DNA of 64,000 nt, taken from NCBI RefSeq assembly GCF_900141905.1, contig NZ_FQZF01000016.1:1-64000 (forward strand), in the 5' to 3' direction. Positions 16,792 to 25,066 of this stretch are shown here, piece by piece; position 1 is the stretch's first letter, and each line of letters starts with the position of its first letter. The notes under the pieces are model-generated. The model was not told the origin of the DNA, made no database searches, and worked only from the letters and a program-made list of their open reading frames with translations. Both the position numbers and the translations under genes were made by a program. Origin of the DNA: Muricoccus roseus. Lineage in GTDB: Bacteria > Pseudomonadota > Alphaproteobacteria > Acetobacterales > Acetobacteraceae.

Positions 16792-18801
16792 TTAGACCAG
16801 GGTCGGCTGCGGTTCGTCGGATGGGGCTAGCTCCAGCAGCCGCGCCCCGCAGGCGAGAAGATAGTCCGCGACCCCATCCATCTCCGCTGCGTGGCGCGTC
16901 GGGTCGTGCCAAGGGCCGTCCGAGGCGGGGCTGCCGGCGGGCACCCAAATCACCGTTTCGTATCGCGCACGGGTCAGCAGCACGCGGTAGGTATTGAGGA
17001 TGAAGGCGTGCTCCGTTTCGTTCCGCACGGCCTGCCAACGCGCGCCGGAGAGGCTTCGCATCTGCCAGGCCGAGGGGCTCCGGAGCATGTCGCCGCCCCA
17101 GGCCAGCCCCACCTGGTCCAGCTCCAGCCCCTGGCAGTCATATTCGGTGGCGTAGGTTTCCAGCGCGTCCGAGGCGCGGATATCGGGCCAGCGGTCGAGG
17201 AACCAGTGCGGCATATCGGCGGCCTGCACGCCCAGCCCCTCCGCCCGCAGTCGCCGCGCGCCCGAGGAGGCGACGAGACCCGAGCGGCGCAGGCCGCGCG
17301 AGAGTTGGCGCAGGCCGGCGCGCATTGCCGCAAGGTCCCGCGTGAGGAAGTAGGGCACGCCGCCGCTCTCCCGCGCGAGGCGCGCCGCGCCCGCCACGTC
17401 GCCCGAGAGAACCGCATCGACCCAGGGCGCCCCCTGCGGATCCCGCACAGACCGCATCGGGACGGTGAGGTCCAGCGCATCATCCAGCGTCAACCAGGGT
17501 TGCGGCCCGTCCGCGAGGCGCTGCGGTGCCAGTGGCGCAGACAGGGTTCGGTGCGGCGCCACGGCTCGCCAACCCGGAGTGGCGGCAATGACGCGTCCCC
17601 ACTCGGCCAGCCCGCCCTCGCCCGTGTTGATCTCCTGACCGTTGCCGATCAGGGCGACGATCACGGACCAGTCGGCGTGGCGCCCCATGATCTCCAGCGT
17701 ATGGGCGGGCTCACTGTCCCGCAGCCGGCTCGCGCCGCGCCTCTGGGAGGGTTTGGTGGCCTGGGCGCGGTCCCAGGCCCGCTGGGCCTCGTCGAAAACG
17801 ATGACGCGCGCCTCGGGCCGTTCCGCCGGGCGCTCCACATAGTGTTCCAGGAAGCGGTGGACATTCTGCAGCGCGGTCACGGCCTGCCCGCGTGACTGGG
17901 TACGGCGTCGGCCGCCCTCGGGCGCGGCCTGGCGCACGAGGCTTTCGCGCAGCACCTCCACCAGCGGCGTATTGCCCGTGAGGAAGGCGGCTCCGTCATC
18001 CCGAAGCGCCCCGAAGACGATGTGCAGGCCGCACAGCGTCTTTCCCGCGCCCGGAATGCCGGTGACGAAGATAACCCGATGCTCGCCCGCCGTTCGCGCC
18101 GCCTCGATCGCCTGGCGCACCGCCTCGGTGGTGCGGGTCAGGTTGGCGGCGTCGGCGCGGGCGGAGACCATCTCGGCGCTGCGATGCCGGTCGAACAGCA
18201 TCGCGGCGGCTTCGAGGACATTGGGAACAGGGCGATAGGGCGCGGCGAGCCAGACGGCATGGTCCAGCGGCGCCGCGGGCGGGCCGATGGAGGCCTCGAT
18301 GGACAGGAGGACATCGCCCAGCGTCCGGTTGTTCGCCAGGAACGGATGGGGCGGCACGCCATGCCAGAGCAGCGGCGGCTCGAAACCCGTGGGCGGCGCG
18401 TGGGTCGCCACCAGCACGGGCACGATGGGCAGGGTCCGGCAGCCCTCATGGAAGTCGCGCAGGTCCAGCGCATAGTCCTCCGCCTGCCGGCGGTCGGCCA
18501 GGCTGTAGGCGGTGGCGCCATCCTTCACCTCCAGCACCAGGACGGCGCGGTCGGTCAGGATCACGCAGTCGGCGCGCTTCTCCAGCCGGAGGAGGTCGTA
18601 TTCCAGCATCACCGTCCAACCCACGGCCCGGGGGTCCGCGAGGGCGGACTGGAGGAGGCGGGCGGTGGAGACCCAGGCCGCGCGCTGCGTGAGTTCCAGC
18701 GTGGCATGGCGGGCAGCCTGGGCGTAGGCCAGCCGGGCCGAGACGTCCTCGGGTGAGAGGGCGAGGAGCTCCGGCACAGTCAGCGTCAGCCAGGGTCTCA
18801 G
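16792..18801 (-). CDS. PD-(D/E)xK-like plus DUF2075-type P-loop NTPase
   Basis: About 669 residues, two parts. Near the N-terminus, RADCVIL and VLEVKDG (Asp78, Glu91-Lys93) follow a YDLLRLEKR helix, the spacing of a restriction-endonuclease-like PD-(D/E)xK site. Then comes a superfamily-1-like helicase/NTPase: Walker A TGIPGAGKT (Lys254), Walker B VIVFDEAQ (337-338), a sensor-like VIVALIGNGQEIN, and the C-terminal LLTRARYETVIWVP typical of DUF2075/Schlafen-like helicase domains. Role unknown; a nucleic-acid processing or defence role is an inference. The start is taken as CTG at 18801 (CTGA overlap with the upstream transporter, GAGGAGGG upstream). GTG at 18777 is the fallback. Confidence 0.75.
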   Translation of the reverse strand: MRPWLTLTVPELLALSPEDVSARLAYAQAARHATLELTQRAAWVSTARLLQSALADPRAVGWTVMLEYDLLRLEKRADCVILTDRAVLVLEVKDGATAYSLADRRQAEDYALDLRDFHEGCRTLPIVPVLVATHAPPTGFEPPLLWHGVPPHPFLANNRTLGDVLLSIEASIGPPAAPLDHAVWLAAPYRPVPNVLEAAAMLFDRHRSAEMVSARADAANLTRTTEAVRQAIEAARTAGEHRVIFVTGIPGAGKTLCGLHIVFGALRDDGAAFLTGNTPLVEVLRESLVRQAAPEGGRRRTQSRGQAVTALQNVHRFLEHYVERPAERPEARVIVFDEAQRAWDRAQATKPSQRRGASRLRDSEPAHTLEIMGRHADWSVIVALIGNGQEINTGEGGLAEWGRVIAATPGWRAVAPHRTLSAPLAPQRLADGPQPWLTLDDALDLTVPMRSVRDPQGAPWVDAVLSGDVAGAARLARESGGVPYFLTRDLAAMRAGLRQLSRGLRRSGLVASSGARRLRAEGLGVQAADMPHWFLDRWPDIRASDALETYATEYDCQGLELDQVGLAWGGDMLRSPSAWQMRSLSGARWQAVRNETEHAFILNTYRVLLTRARYETVIWVPAGSPASDGPWHDPTRHAAEMDGVADYLLACGARLLELAPSDEPQPTLV

Positions 18802-19673
18802 CGCACCCTCCTCTCGGGCCAGGTGGCCAGCAGCATGCTGGCCAAGAGCAGGACGAAGCCCAGGGCGTGGGTCGCGGTCGGGGCCTCGCCCAGGAAGAGG
18901 ATGGCTGCCAGCGCGGCGGTCGCCGGAAGGAAGACGGTGAAGACGCCCGCGATTCTGGCCGGGGCGCGGCGCAGCCCGCCATACCAGAGCAGCAGAGAGA
19001 GCAGGCTGGCCGTCAGCCCGTGGAAGACCAGCAGCGCCAGGAGGGTGGGGTCGGCCAGCCGCGCGGCGGCGCCGGCCTCCGGCAGCCAGGCCGGGAGGAG
19101 GAGCGCGGCGGAGAAGCCCTGCATCCAGAGGCTGGCGGTGAGCAGGGGCAGCGCCCCGGCCGCCCGCTTGGCGAGAAGGACATAGGCGGCTTCCCCGCAG
19201 ACGCCGAGGAAGATGAGGGCGTTCCCGAGCGGGCTGCCCCCCTCCCCTTCGCCGCCGCGGGCGAGGACGATGGCGCCCATGCCGATGCCGGCCAGCGCCA
19301 CCGCCGCCCAGCCCCGCGGCGTCACGCGTTCCCGCAGCCACCAGGCGCTGCCCAGGGCCACGACGGCGGGCATGGTGGCGAGGACGAGCCCGCCTTCCAG
19401 CGCCGTGGTGAAGCGCAGGCCCGCGAGCAGGGCGGCATTATAGAGCAGCGTGCCCGCGACCGCCTGGAGGAGCAGGTTGCCGAGCACCCCGCGGCGCGGC
19501 CGCACCATGCCATCGCGCCAGAGGGCAAGGGGCAGCAGCACGGCGCAGGCGATGAGGCAGCGCAGGCCGAGGATGAGGGGAATGGGCAGCGCCCCGGCCA
19601 GCGTCTTGGCGACGGCGACATTCGCGCCGGTCAGGATCATCGAGCCGGCGAGCTGGGCATAGGCGGTCAGCAC
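18798..19673 (-). CDS. EamA/DMT-superfamily transporter
   Basis: Inner-membrane carrier of the drug/metabolite transporter superfamily, 291 residues with about ten hydrophobic helices in two EamA repeats. The second repeat is marked by the LLWYGGLRRAPARIAGVFTV segment and a conserved FLGEAPT. Substrate unknown; relatives export amino acids or purine-like metabolites. GTG at 19673 is the only start that keeps the first helix and clears the upstream gene, whose stop ends seven bases before it. The 3' end overlaps the next gene by four bases. Confidence 0.85.
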   Translation of the reverse strand: MLTAYAQLAGSMILTGANVAVAKTLAGALPIPLILGLRCLIACAVLLPLALWRDGMVRPRRGVLGNLLLQAVAGTLLYNAALLAGLRFTTALEGGLVLATMPAVVALGSAWWLRERVTPRGWAAVALAGIGMGAIVLARGGEGEGGSPLGNALIFLGVCGEAAYVLLAKRAAGALPLLTASLWMQGFSAALLLPAWLPEAGAAARLADPTLLALLVFHGLTASLLSLLLWYGGLRRAPARIAGVFTVFLPATAALAAILFLGEAPTATHALGFVLLLASMLLATWPERRVR

Positions 19674-19680
19674 GCCCTGT

Positions 19681-20838
19681 TCAGCATTCGGCGGCCCCGT
19701 CGCGGCGATAGGGAGAGAGGGAGCCGAGCTCGGCCATTTCCGCCTCGATGGCCGCACGCTCGTGACGCAGCGAGTCCGCGACCGCGCGCCGCAGGCCGGG
19801 ATGGGCGATGAGATGCGCGGAATAGGTGGGCACGGGGCGGTATCCGCGCTGGATCTTGTGCTCGCCCTGCGCGCCGGCTTCCACGCGACGCAGGCCATGG
19901 GCGATGGCGAAGTCGAGTGCCTGGTAGTAGCAGAGCTCGAAGTGCAGGAAGGGCGCCTCCACCAGGCTGCCCCAGTTGCGGCCGTAAAGGGCGTCGGCGC
20001 CCATGAGGTTCAGCGCGCCGGCCACGGGCACGCCGTCGCGCTCCGCGATCATCAGCACAACCCGGTCGCCCATGCGCTCGCCCATCAGCGGCCAGAAGCG
20101 GGCGGTGAGGTAGGCGCTGCCCCATTTGCGGTCGGTGGTGCTGCGATAGAACTTGTGGAAGCGGCGCCAGATCTCGGGCGTGATCTCGCCGCCCCGCAGG
20201 GTGCGGATGGTGAGGCCCGCCGACTGCGCGTCGCGGCGTTCGCGGCGGATCGCCTTGCGCTTGCGGGAGGAGAGCGCGGCGAGGAAGTCGTCGAAGCTCG
20301 CATAGCCCTCATTGGTCCAGTGGAACTGCATGCCGGTGCGCTGCAGCCAGCCGGAATCGCCCAGCGCCTCCCATTCCTCGCGCGTGCAGAAGGTGACGTG
20401 GCAGGAGGAGAGCTTCAGCGCCTCGGTCGCCTGGGCCAGGGCCTGGCCGAGCGCGGCATGCGGCACGCCCGTGCCGGGGCGCAGCATCAGCCTTGGGCCG
20501 GGAACGGGGGAGAAGGGCACGGCCACCTGGAACTTCGGGTAGTACTCTCCGCCCGCATTCTCGAAGGCCCGGGCCCAGGCGTGGTCGAACACGTATTCGC
20601 CGTAGGAATGGCCCTTCACATAGGCAGGCGCGACCGCGACCAGCGCGCCGGAAGAATCGCGCAGGGCGAGGTGCTGCGGCAGCCAGCCCGTGCGCGGGCC
20701 GGTACAGCCGGATTCCTCCAGGGAGAGGAGGAAGGCATGGGAGGTGAAGGGGTTCGCGGTCTCGTCGCAGGCATCCCATTCCTCGGCCGGGATGTCGGCG
20801 ATGCCGGGATGCAGCGAGAGGGTGAGCTCAGAGGGCAT
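19681..20838 (-). CDS. COG3146 GNAT-fold N-acyltransferase
   Basis: A 385-residue protein of the COG3146 family, often labelled peptidoglycan biosynthesis/recognition protein, with FemAB-like tandem GNAT folds. Diagnostic stretches are NPFTSHAFLLSLEESG, YVKGHSYGEYVFDHAWA, LSSRKRKAIRRERR, and the C-terminal GRNWGSL and GAQGEHKIQRGY. The true acyl acceptor has not been established for the family. It starts a tightly packed pair with the EamA gene, which might export a product, but this is guesswork. Confidence 0.88.
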   Translation of the reverse strand: MPSELTLSLHPGIADIPAEEWDACDETANPFTSHAFLLSLEESGCTGPRTGWLPQHLALRDSSGALVAVAPAYVKGHSYGEYVFDHAWARAFENAGGEYYPKFQVAVPFSPVPGPRLMLRPGTGVPHAALGQALAQATEALKLSSCHVTFCTREEWEALGDSGWLQRTGMQFHWTNEGYASFDDFLAALSSRKRKAIRRERRDAQSAGLTIRTLRGGEITPEIWRRFHKFYRSTTDRKWGSAYLTARFWPLMGERMGDRVVLMIAERDGVPVAGALNLMGADALYGRNWGSLVEAPFLHFELCYYQALDFAIAHGLRRVEAGAQGEHKIQRGYRPVPTYSAHLIAHPGLRRAVADSLRHERAAIEAEMAELGSLSPYRRDGAAEC

Positions 20839-20883
20839 GCTGGCCCATGTGCGCCGGATGGCGCGCGGTGCAAGCGTTGTTGG

Positions 20884-21258
20884 TCAGCCCTGCACCATGC
20901 GCGTGAAGGCGCCGAAATCGGCGACGGCTTCCACGCCCGCGATCAGGCCGCCCCGCACTGTCCAGACATGCAGGAAGGGCACGCGGCCCTCGCGGCCCGC
21001 GGCATCGCGCGCCTCATAGGCGCCGGAGGCGAGCAGGCGGCCGTCGGCGAGCGGCACGAAGGCTTCGACCATGATCCGCCAATGCGGGAAATGGCGCCGC
21101 AGATGCGGGAAGAAGCGCGCCTCCACCTCCGCCCGGCCGCGCCATTCCGTGCGCGGCACGGGATAGCCGGGGGAGACGCGCCAGGAGACGTCCTCCGCGA
21201 GGAGGGAGTGGTCGCCGCCTTCCATCCAGCGGCGGATCAGGGCCTCTTCCGCGGTCAC
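20884..21258 (-). CDS. SnoaL-like / NTF2-fold protein
   Basis: 124 residues of the NTF2-like cone fold: an N-terminal helix (EEALIRRWMEGGDHSLLAED), a WRGRAEVEARFF motif and HVWTVRGGLIAGVEAVADF strands near the end. Members are small-molecule isomerases, hydrolases or ligand-binding proteins. The catalytic residues are too variable to assign a substrate. GTG at 21258 overlaps the upstream Rid stop by four bases (GTGA), so the two genes are translationally coupled and may serve the same pathway. Confidence 0.8.
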   Translation of the reverse strand: MTAEEALIRRWMEGGDHSLLAEDVSWRVSPGYPVPRTEWRGRAEVEARFFPHLRRHFPHWRIMVEAFVPLADGRLLASGAYEARDAAGREGRVPFLHVWTVRGGLIAGVEAVADFGAFTRMVQG

Positions 21259-21731
21259 GCGATCTCGAACACGGCCTCGACCTCCACCGCGGCATCGCCG
21301 GGCAGGGAGGGGACCCCGATGGTCGTGCGCGCGTGGCGTCCGGCATCGTCGAACACGGCCACCGCCATGTCGGAGGCGCCGTTCATCACCTGAGCGTGTT
21401 GGGTGAATTCCGGCACGGCGGCGATGAAGCCGCCGAGCCGCACGACGCGCGCCACCCGGTCCAGGCTGCCGAGCATGGCCTGGGCCTGGGCGAGGACGTT
21501 GATGAAGCAGAGCTGCGCGGCCTGCTGGCCGATCTCCACCTGCACCCCGGCGCCAAGCTTGCCGGTATAGGCGATCTTGCCGCCTCGCATCGGAACCTGG
21601 CCGGAGACGAAGAGGAGGTCCCCGGTGATGACGGCCGGGACGTAGTTGGCGATGGGCTTCGCCGCCTCGGGCAGCTCCACGCCGAGCTCCTTCAGGCGAG
21701 CGGCGATGCGCCCCTGCTGTGCCTGGGCCAT
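21255..21731 (-). CDS. RidA/YjgF-family protein
   Basis: 158 residues; a trimeric Rid protein of the longer, YjgH-like or TdcF-like group. The family pocket residues are present: VSGQVPMRGGKIAYTGKLG in the centre and the C-terminal signature RTTIGVPSLPGDAAVEVEA, with the arginine that binds substrate carboxylates. Rid enzymes hydrolyse reactive enamine/imine intermediates from PLP enzymes. No obvious partner is adjacent, though several PLP enzymes lie elsewhere in the window. Confidence 0.92.
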   Translation of the reverse strand: MAQAQQGRIAARLKELGVELPEAAKPIANYVPAVITGDLLFVSGQVPMRGGKIAYTGKLGAGVQVEIGQQAAQLCFINVLAQAQAMLGSLDRVARVVRLGGFIAAVPEFTQHAQVMNGASDMAVAVFDDAGRHARTTIGVPSLPGDAAVEVEAVFEIA

Positions 21732-21734
21732 GGC

Positions 21735-23264
21735 CTAGCCCACCAGCCGGAGGGCGCGGCGCCGGGTGGCGGGTGCGGGGGTGGAGGGGAGGTCGGGCAG
21801 GAGCGGCAGCTGCTGCGCGGCGGTGCCGAGGTGGTCGGCGCCGCACTCCTCCTCGGTCGGGTCCGGCAGGATGCGGCCGCCGAGATGGTCCAGCGCCAAG
21901 CGGCGGAAGGCCCAGTCGAGCACGGAGGAGGCGCGGTGGATGGCAGGGTCCCCTTCCACCGTCCCGGCGGGGCCGAAGCGGGTATAGGCGAAGGACTGCA
22001 CGTATTCGTCCAGCGCCACCCCGGCCGCGAGGCCGACCGTGACCGAATGGCAGAGTGCGTCCACCATGGCCCGGAAGGCGGCGCCGTCCTTCGCGAGGGT
22101 GAGGGAGATCTCCTCCAGCCCGGCGGCGCCCTCCATGGTGCGCAGCGTCACGCGGTGGCCGCCGATGGTCACCTTCCACACGGCCCCGCGGCCATGCGCG
22201 GCATGCCCCTGGGCGGGGCGGGGCTTGGGCGCCGGGCGCGGGGCCTGGGCCGTGGCCCCGAGGGCGGCCGGCGCGGCGTGGAGCCAAGGGCGGAGCACGG
22301 CTTCCATCGCCCCCCGGGCCTCCGGGCCGCGCGGGGCGAGGAGGCGTGCGGCCTCTTCCCCGGCGCGGAGAGCCGCGCGGGTTGGCACCTCCGCAACGCC
22401 ACCGTCCTGCGTCGCCATGAGGCGGGTCGGGGCGGCGGCGGGGGCCAGGCCGCCGGTCTCGGCGCCGAGCAGGCCCTCCACCGCATCGGGGGGCGAGAGG
22501 ACGAGGATGGCGGCGTGGCGCAGGCCGGGGGCGCCGGCGGCGGCATCGAGCGCGGCACGCGCGGCCTCGGCCAGGCCGGGCACGGGGGTGGAGGCCGGCG
22601 GTTGCGGCCAGAGGAGGGAAACGGGCTCTCGCGCGCCGAGATCCTCGGCGAGGTCGCCCGAGGCGGCCTCCGCGGTGCCGCGGGTCAGGGCGGCGATGGC
22701 CGCGGCGACGGCATGGGCCTCGGTGGATTCGTAATCCAGGCCGAGCCCGGCGAGGAGGCCGGCGAGATCGGCGAAGCCCAGACGCAAGCGGTTGGCCTTG
22801 GCATTGCCCAGGATCTCGAGCGTCGTCACACCCAGGCGGACCGCAGCGGCGTAGCCCGTGCTGTCGAAGCCCTCCTCGTCCAGGAAGGCAGGCAGGTTCA
22901 GGACGAAGCGCGGCTCGGACTTCTGGTCATTGGCCCAGGTGCCAGCCCCCGGGGCGCCGCGGCGGGCCAGCAGCAGGGCGCGCAGCCCGGCGGCGAAGCC
23001 CTCGGCCGATTCGGGGGTGGAGAGGATGCCGAGCTTGCGGCCGCGCGCGGCGGTGCGGCGGATCCACGCCTCGGCCAGGCGCGGCAGGGCGACAGGCCCC
23101 TCGCCCGGGGCGAGTGCCGCGAGCGCCTCGGCCGCCTCGTCCTCCCAGGAGGCCGGGAGGGCGACGAGGCGCGGATCGGCATCCGGATCGGCGGCCGCGC
23201 GGGCACGGCGAAGGGCCACTCTCTCCCACACGGTGTTCCGGATCGGGCCGTCGCTGCGCGTCAT
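21735..23264 (-). CDS. degenerate class II ribonucleotide reductase-like (TSCPD-type) protein
   Basis: A 509-residue protein related to the B12-dependent ribonucleotide reductase NrdJ, but without its catalytic apparatus. The N-terminal half keeps the barrel-like FVLNLPAFLDEEGFD and RLGFADLAGLLAGLGL segments. The C-terminal part (about 400-480) matches the NrdJ region EYVQSFAYTRFGPAGTVEG and SSVLDWAFRRLALDHLGG. Only two cysteines are seen, both near the C-terminus, so the thiyl-radical cysteine and redox pair are absent. The middle is an Ala/Pro-rich linker. It probably does not reduce nucleotides; function unknown. Start MTRSDGP at 23264. Confidence 0.72.
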   Translation of the reverse strand: MTRSDGPIRNTVWERVALRRARAAADPDADPRLVALPASWEDEAAEALAALAPGEGPVALPRLAEAWIRRTAARGRKLGILSTPESAEGFAAGLRALLLARRGAPGAGTWANDQKSEPRFVLNLPAFLDEEGFDSTGYAAAVRLGVTTLEILGNAKANRLRLGFADLAGLLAGLGLDYESTEAHAVAAAIAALTRGTAEAASGDLAEDLGAREPVSLLWPQPPASTPVPGLAEAARAALDAAAGAPGLRHAAILVLSPPDAVEGLLGAETGGLAPAAAPTRLMATQDGGVAEVPTRAALRAGEEAARLLAPRGPEARGAMEAVLRPWLHAAPAALGATAQAPRPAPKPRPAQGHAAHGRGAVWKVTIGGHRVTLRTMEGAAGLEEISLTLAKDGAAFRAMVDALCHSVTVGLAAGVALDEYVQSFAYTRFGPAGTVEGDPAIHRASSVLDWAFRRLALDHLGGRILPDPTEEECGADHLGTAAQQLPLLPDLPSTPAPATRRRALRLVG

Positions 23265-23464
23265 GGGCCGACCATAAGCCGGCCTGCGGCGGGGGTGAAG
23301 GCGCCATGTCGTGGGTCGGCCGAGTCGCGGACACAATATCGGGTGTCTGGGGCGAATAGGGGCTGGTGGGCAGCCCTGAGGTGGGAGGGGCGGCTTTCGC
23401 GGCGGCGCGCGGCGTGCCATATGCTCCGCCTCCCCTTTCCGCCCGCATTGGCAGGAGCCCCTCC

Positions 23465-23818
23465 ATGTCCGCCATGCAGCGCTGGCTCTCCGGCCTCACC
23501 GGCCGCAGAATCGGCACCGATTCCTCCGGCAACGTCTATTATGAGAGCCGGGGCGACTACCTGAACTACGGCCGCAAGCGCCGCTGGGTGATCTATGCCG
23601 GTGAGCCCGAGGCGAGCAGCGTGCCACCGGAATGGCATGGCTGGCTGCACCACAGCACGGCGGCCCCGCTGGACTCGAAGCGCCTGCCCTGGATGAAGGA
23701 GCACCAGCGCAACCTGACCGGCACGCCCCGCGCCTATCGCCCTAAGGGGCATGACTATGCCGGCGGGCAGCGCATGCCGACGGCGGGCGACTACGAGGCC
23801 TGGACGCCGGGCTCCTGA
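23465..23818 (+). CDS. NADH:ubiquinone oxidoreductase NDUFA12-family subunit
   Basis: Accessory subunit of respiratory complex I, 117 residues, found in alphaproteobacteria and mitochondria. Core motifs are [28 protein letters not shown] and a lysine/proline-rich end. The start MSAMQRW at 23465 has AGGAG eight bases upstream. As in many alphaproteobacteria it leads a block with a Mla-type lipid transporter subunit and a DUF2155 protein rather than the nuo operon. Confidence 0.93.
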   Translation: MSAMQRWLSGLTGRRIGTDSSGNVYYESRGDYLNYGRKRRWVIYAGEPEASSVPPEWHGWLHHSTAAPLDSKRLPWMKEHQRNLTGTPRAYRPKGHDYAGGQRMPTAGDYEAWTPGS

Positions 23819-23846
23819 TGCGCATCCCACTCCCGGGAGCTGGCGC

Positions 23847-24377
23847 GTGAAGGGACGCGGGATCGCCGAGATCGCGGCCGGGGCGGTGGTGCTGCTCGCA
23901 GCCGTCATCTTCCTGGCCTATGCCGTCACGAACTCCGGCCGCAGCGGCGGTGGGAGTGGACTGGTGCTGACCGCTCGCTTCGACCGGATCGACGGGCTGG
24001 CGGCCGGGGCGGATGTCCGGATCGCGGGGGTGAAGGTGGGCAGCGTGACGGCCCAGCGGATCGACCCCCAGACCTTCCTGGCCGTGCTGACGCTGAACGT
24101 GGATTCCGGGCTTCGCCTGCCCGATGACAGCTCGGCCGAGATCACCTCGGAGGGGCTGCTGGGCGGGAAGTATGTCGCGCTGGTGCCGGGCGGCAGCGAG
24201 CGGAACCTGACGAATGGCGGCGAGGTGAAGATTACCCAGTCCGCCGTGAGCCTGGAGGGCCTGCTGGGCCGCTTCATTTTCTCCGTCACCGAACTGGCGG
24301 GGAACAGGCAGGGCGAGGGCGCCGGCGGGAACGGCGGCAACGGACCGGGCGCGGCGTCGCCCGGCAGGGCGCGGTGA
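23847..24377 (+). CDS. mlaD: outer-membrane lipid asymmetry protein MlaD
   Basis: MCE-domain subunit of the phospholipid transporter that keeps the outer membrane asymmetric. The 176-residue protein has an N-terminal transmembrane helix (IAEIAAGAVVLLAAVIFLAY) and one MCE domain (LTARFDRIDGLAAGADVRIAGVKVG then EGLLGGKYVALVPGG). A hydrophobic C-terminal helix lines the hexamer pore (SLEGLLGRFIFSV). GTG at 23847 follows GGGAG by seven bases. Other Mla genes are not adjacent. Its stop overlaps the next start as GTGA. Confidence 0.9.
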   Translation: MKGRGIAEIAAGAVVLLAAVIFLAYAVTNSGRSGGGSGLVLTARFDRIDGLAAGADVRIAGVKVGSVTAQRIDPQTFLAVLTLNVDSGLRLPDDSSAEITSEGLLGGKYVALVPGGSERNLTNGGEVKITQSAVSLEGLLGRFIFSVTELAGNRQGEGAGGNGGNGPGAASPGRAR

Positions 24378-24601
24378 GCGGTGACGCCCTGGTCGCGCCG
24401 GAGCACTGGCTCGGCGCGGACGGGCAGCCGGTCTCCTGCCGGGAGAAGCTGAAGATGCTGGCCGAGAACCATGCCGAGGTCGCGCAGGTGCTGCGCGACG
24501 CCTTCGAGGATGCGGTGCTGATGGGAGTGGACGAGGCCGCCATGCGGCGCGTGCTGACCGACCTCGTCGCCGCCCTTCCCAGCCCGAAGCGCGCCGCATG
24601 A
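24374..24601 (+). CDS. small conserved hypothetical protein
   Basis: No family recognised. 75 residues, soluble, mostly helical, with WLGADGQPVSCREKLKMLAEN near the start and a single cysteine. It overlaps mlaD upstream (GTGA) and the DUF2155 gene downstream (ATGA), so it is locked between two envelope genes in one transcript. That position implies a link to the Mla/NDUFA12 block, but nothing in the sequence shows what it does. Confidence 0.75.
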   Translation: MSGDALVAPEHWLGADGQPVSCREKLKMLAENHAEVAQVLRDAFEDAVLMGVDEAAMRRVLTDLVAALPSPKRAA

Positions 24602-25011
24602 GGCGCGTGGCCTTCCTGATGCTGCTGGCCCTCGCGGGGCCGGCCCTGGGTCAGGTGACGAACCCGGGGACGAGCCAGGGCTCGGACCAGGGGCCACCGG
24701 CCGAGGCCGCCTGGGTGCGCAAGCGCTCTGCCCAGCTCCAGGCGCTGGACAAGGTGACGGCGCGGATCACCGTGCTGGATGCGACCGTGGACCAGCCGGT
24801 GCGCTTCGGGACGCTGACCATCACGGTGCGCGCCTGCAATGCCCGGCCGCCCGACGAGGTGCCGGATGCGGCCGCCTTCATCGAGGTGCGGGACAGCTTG
24901 GCGGAGCCGAGCGCGCCGCCTGCCTTTCGCGGCTGGATGCTGGCCAATGCGCCCGCTGCCCATATGCTCGAACATCCGGTGTACGATCTCCGGATTCTCG
25001 ACTGCCGCTAG
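24598..25011 (+). CDS. DUF2155 domain-containing exported protein
   Basis: 137 residues: a signal peptide (MRRVAFLMLLALAGPALGQ) followed by a DUF2155 domain (LDKVTARITVLDATVDQPVRFG, then FRGWMLANAPAAHMLEHPVYD and a terminal LRILDC). The family is periplasmic and almost confined to alphaproteobacteria, usually beside NDUFA12 and aat as here. Function unknown. Cysteines in VRACNA and DCR could form the disulphide seen in this family. Confidence 0.9.
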   Translation: MRRVAFLMLLALAGPALGQVTNPGTSQGSDQGPPAEAAWVRKRSAQLQALDKVTARITVLDATVDQPVRFGTLTITVRACNARPPDEVPDAAAFIEVRDSLAEPSAPPAFRGWMLANAPAAHMLEHPVYDLRILDCR

Positions 25012-25066
25012 GCGTGACGGCGCGGCCTGGGGCGATGGAAGACGGGCCCAGGGGGCTGGAGGCGCG

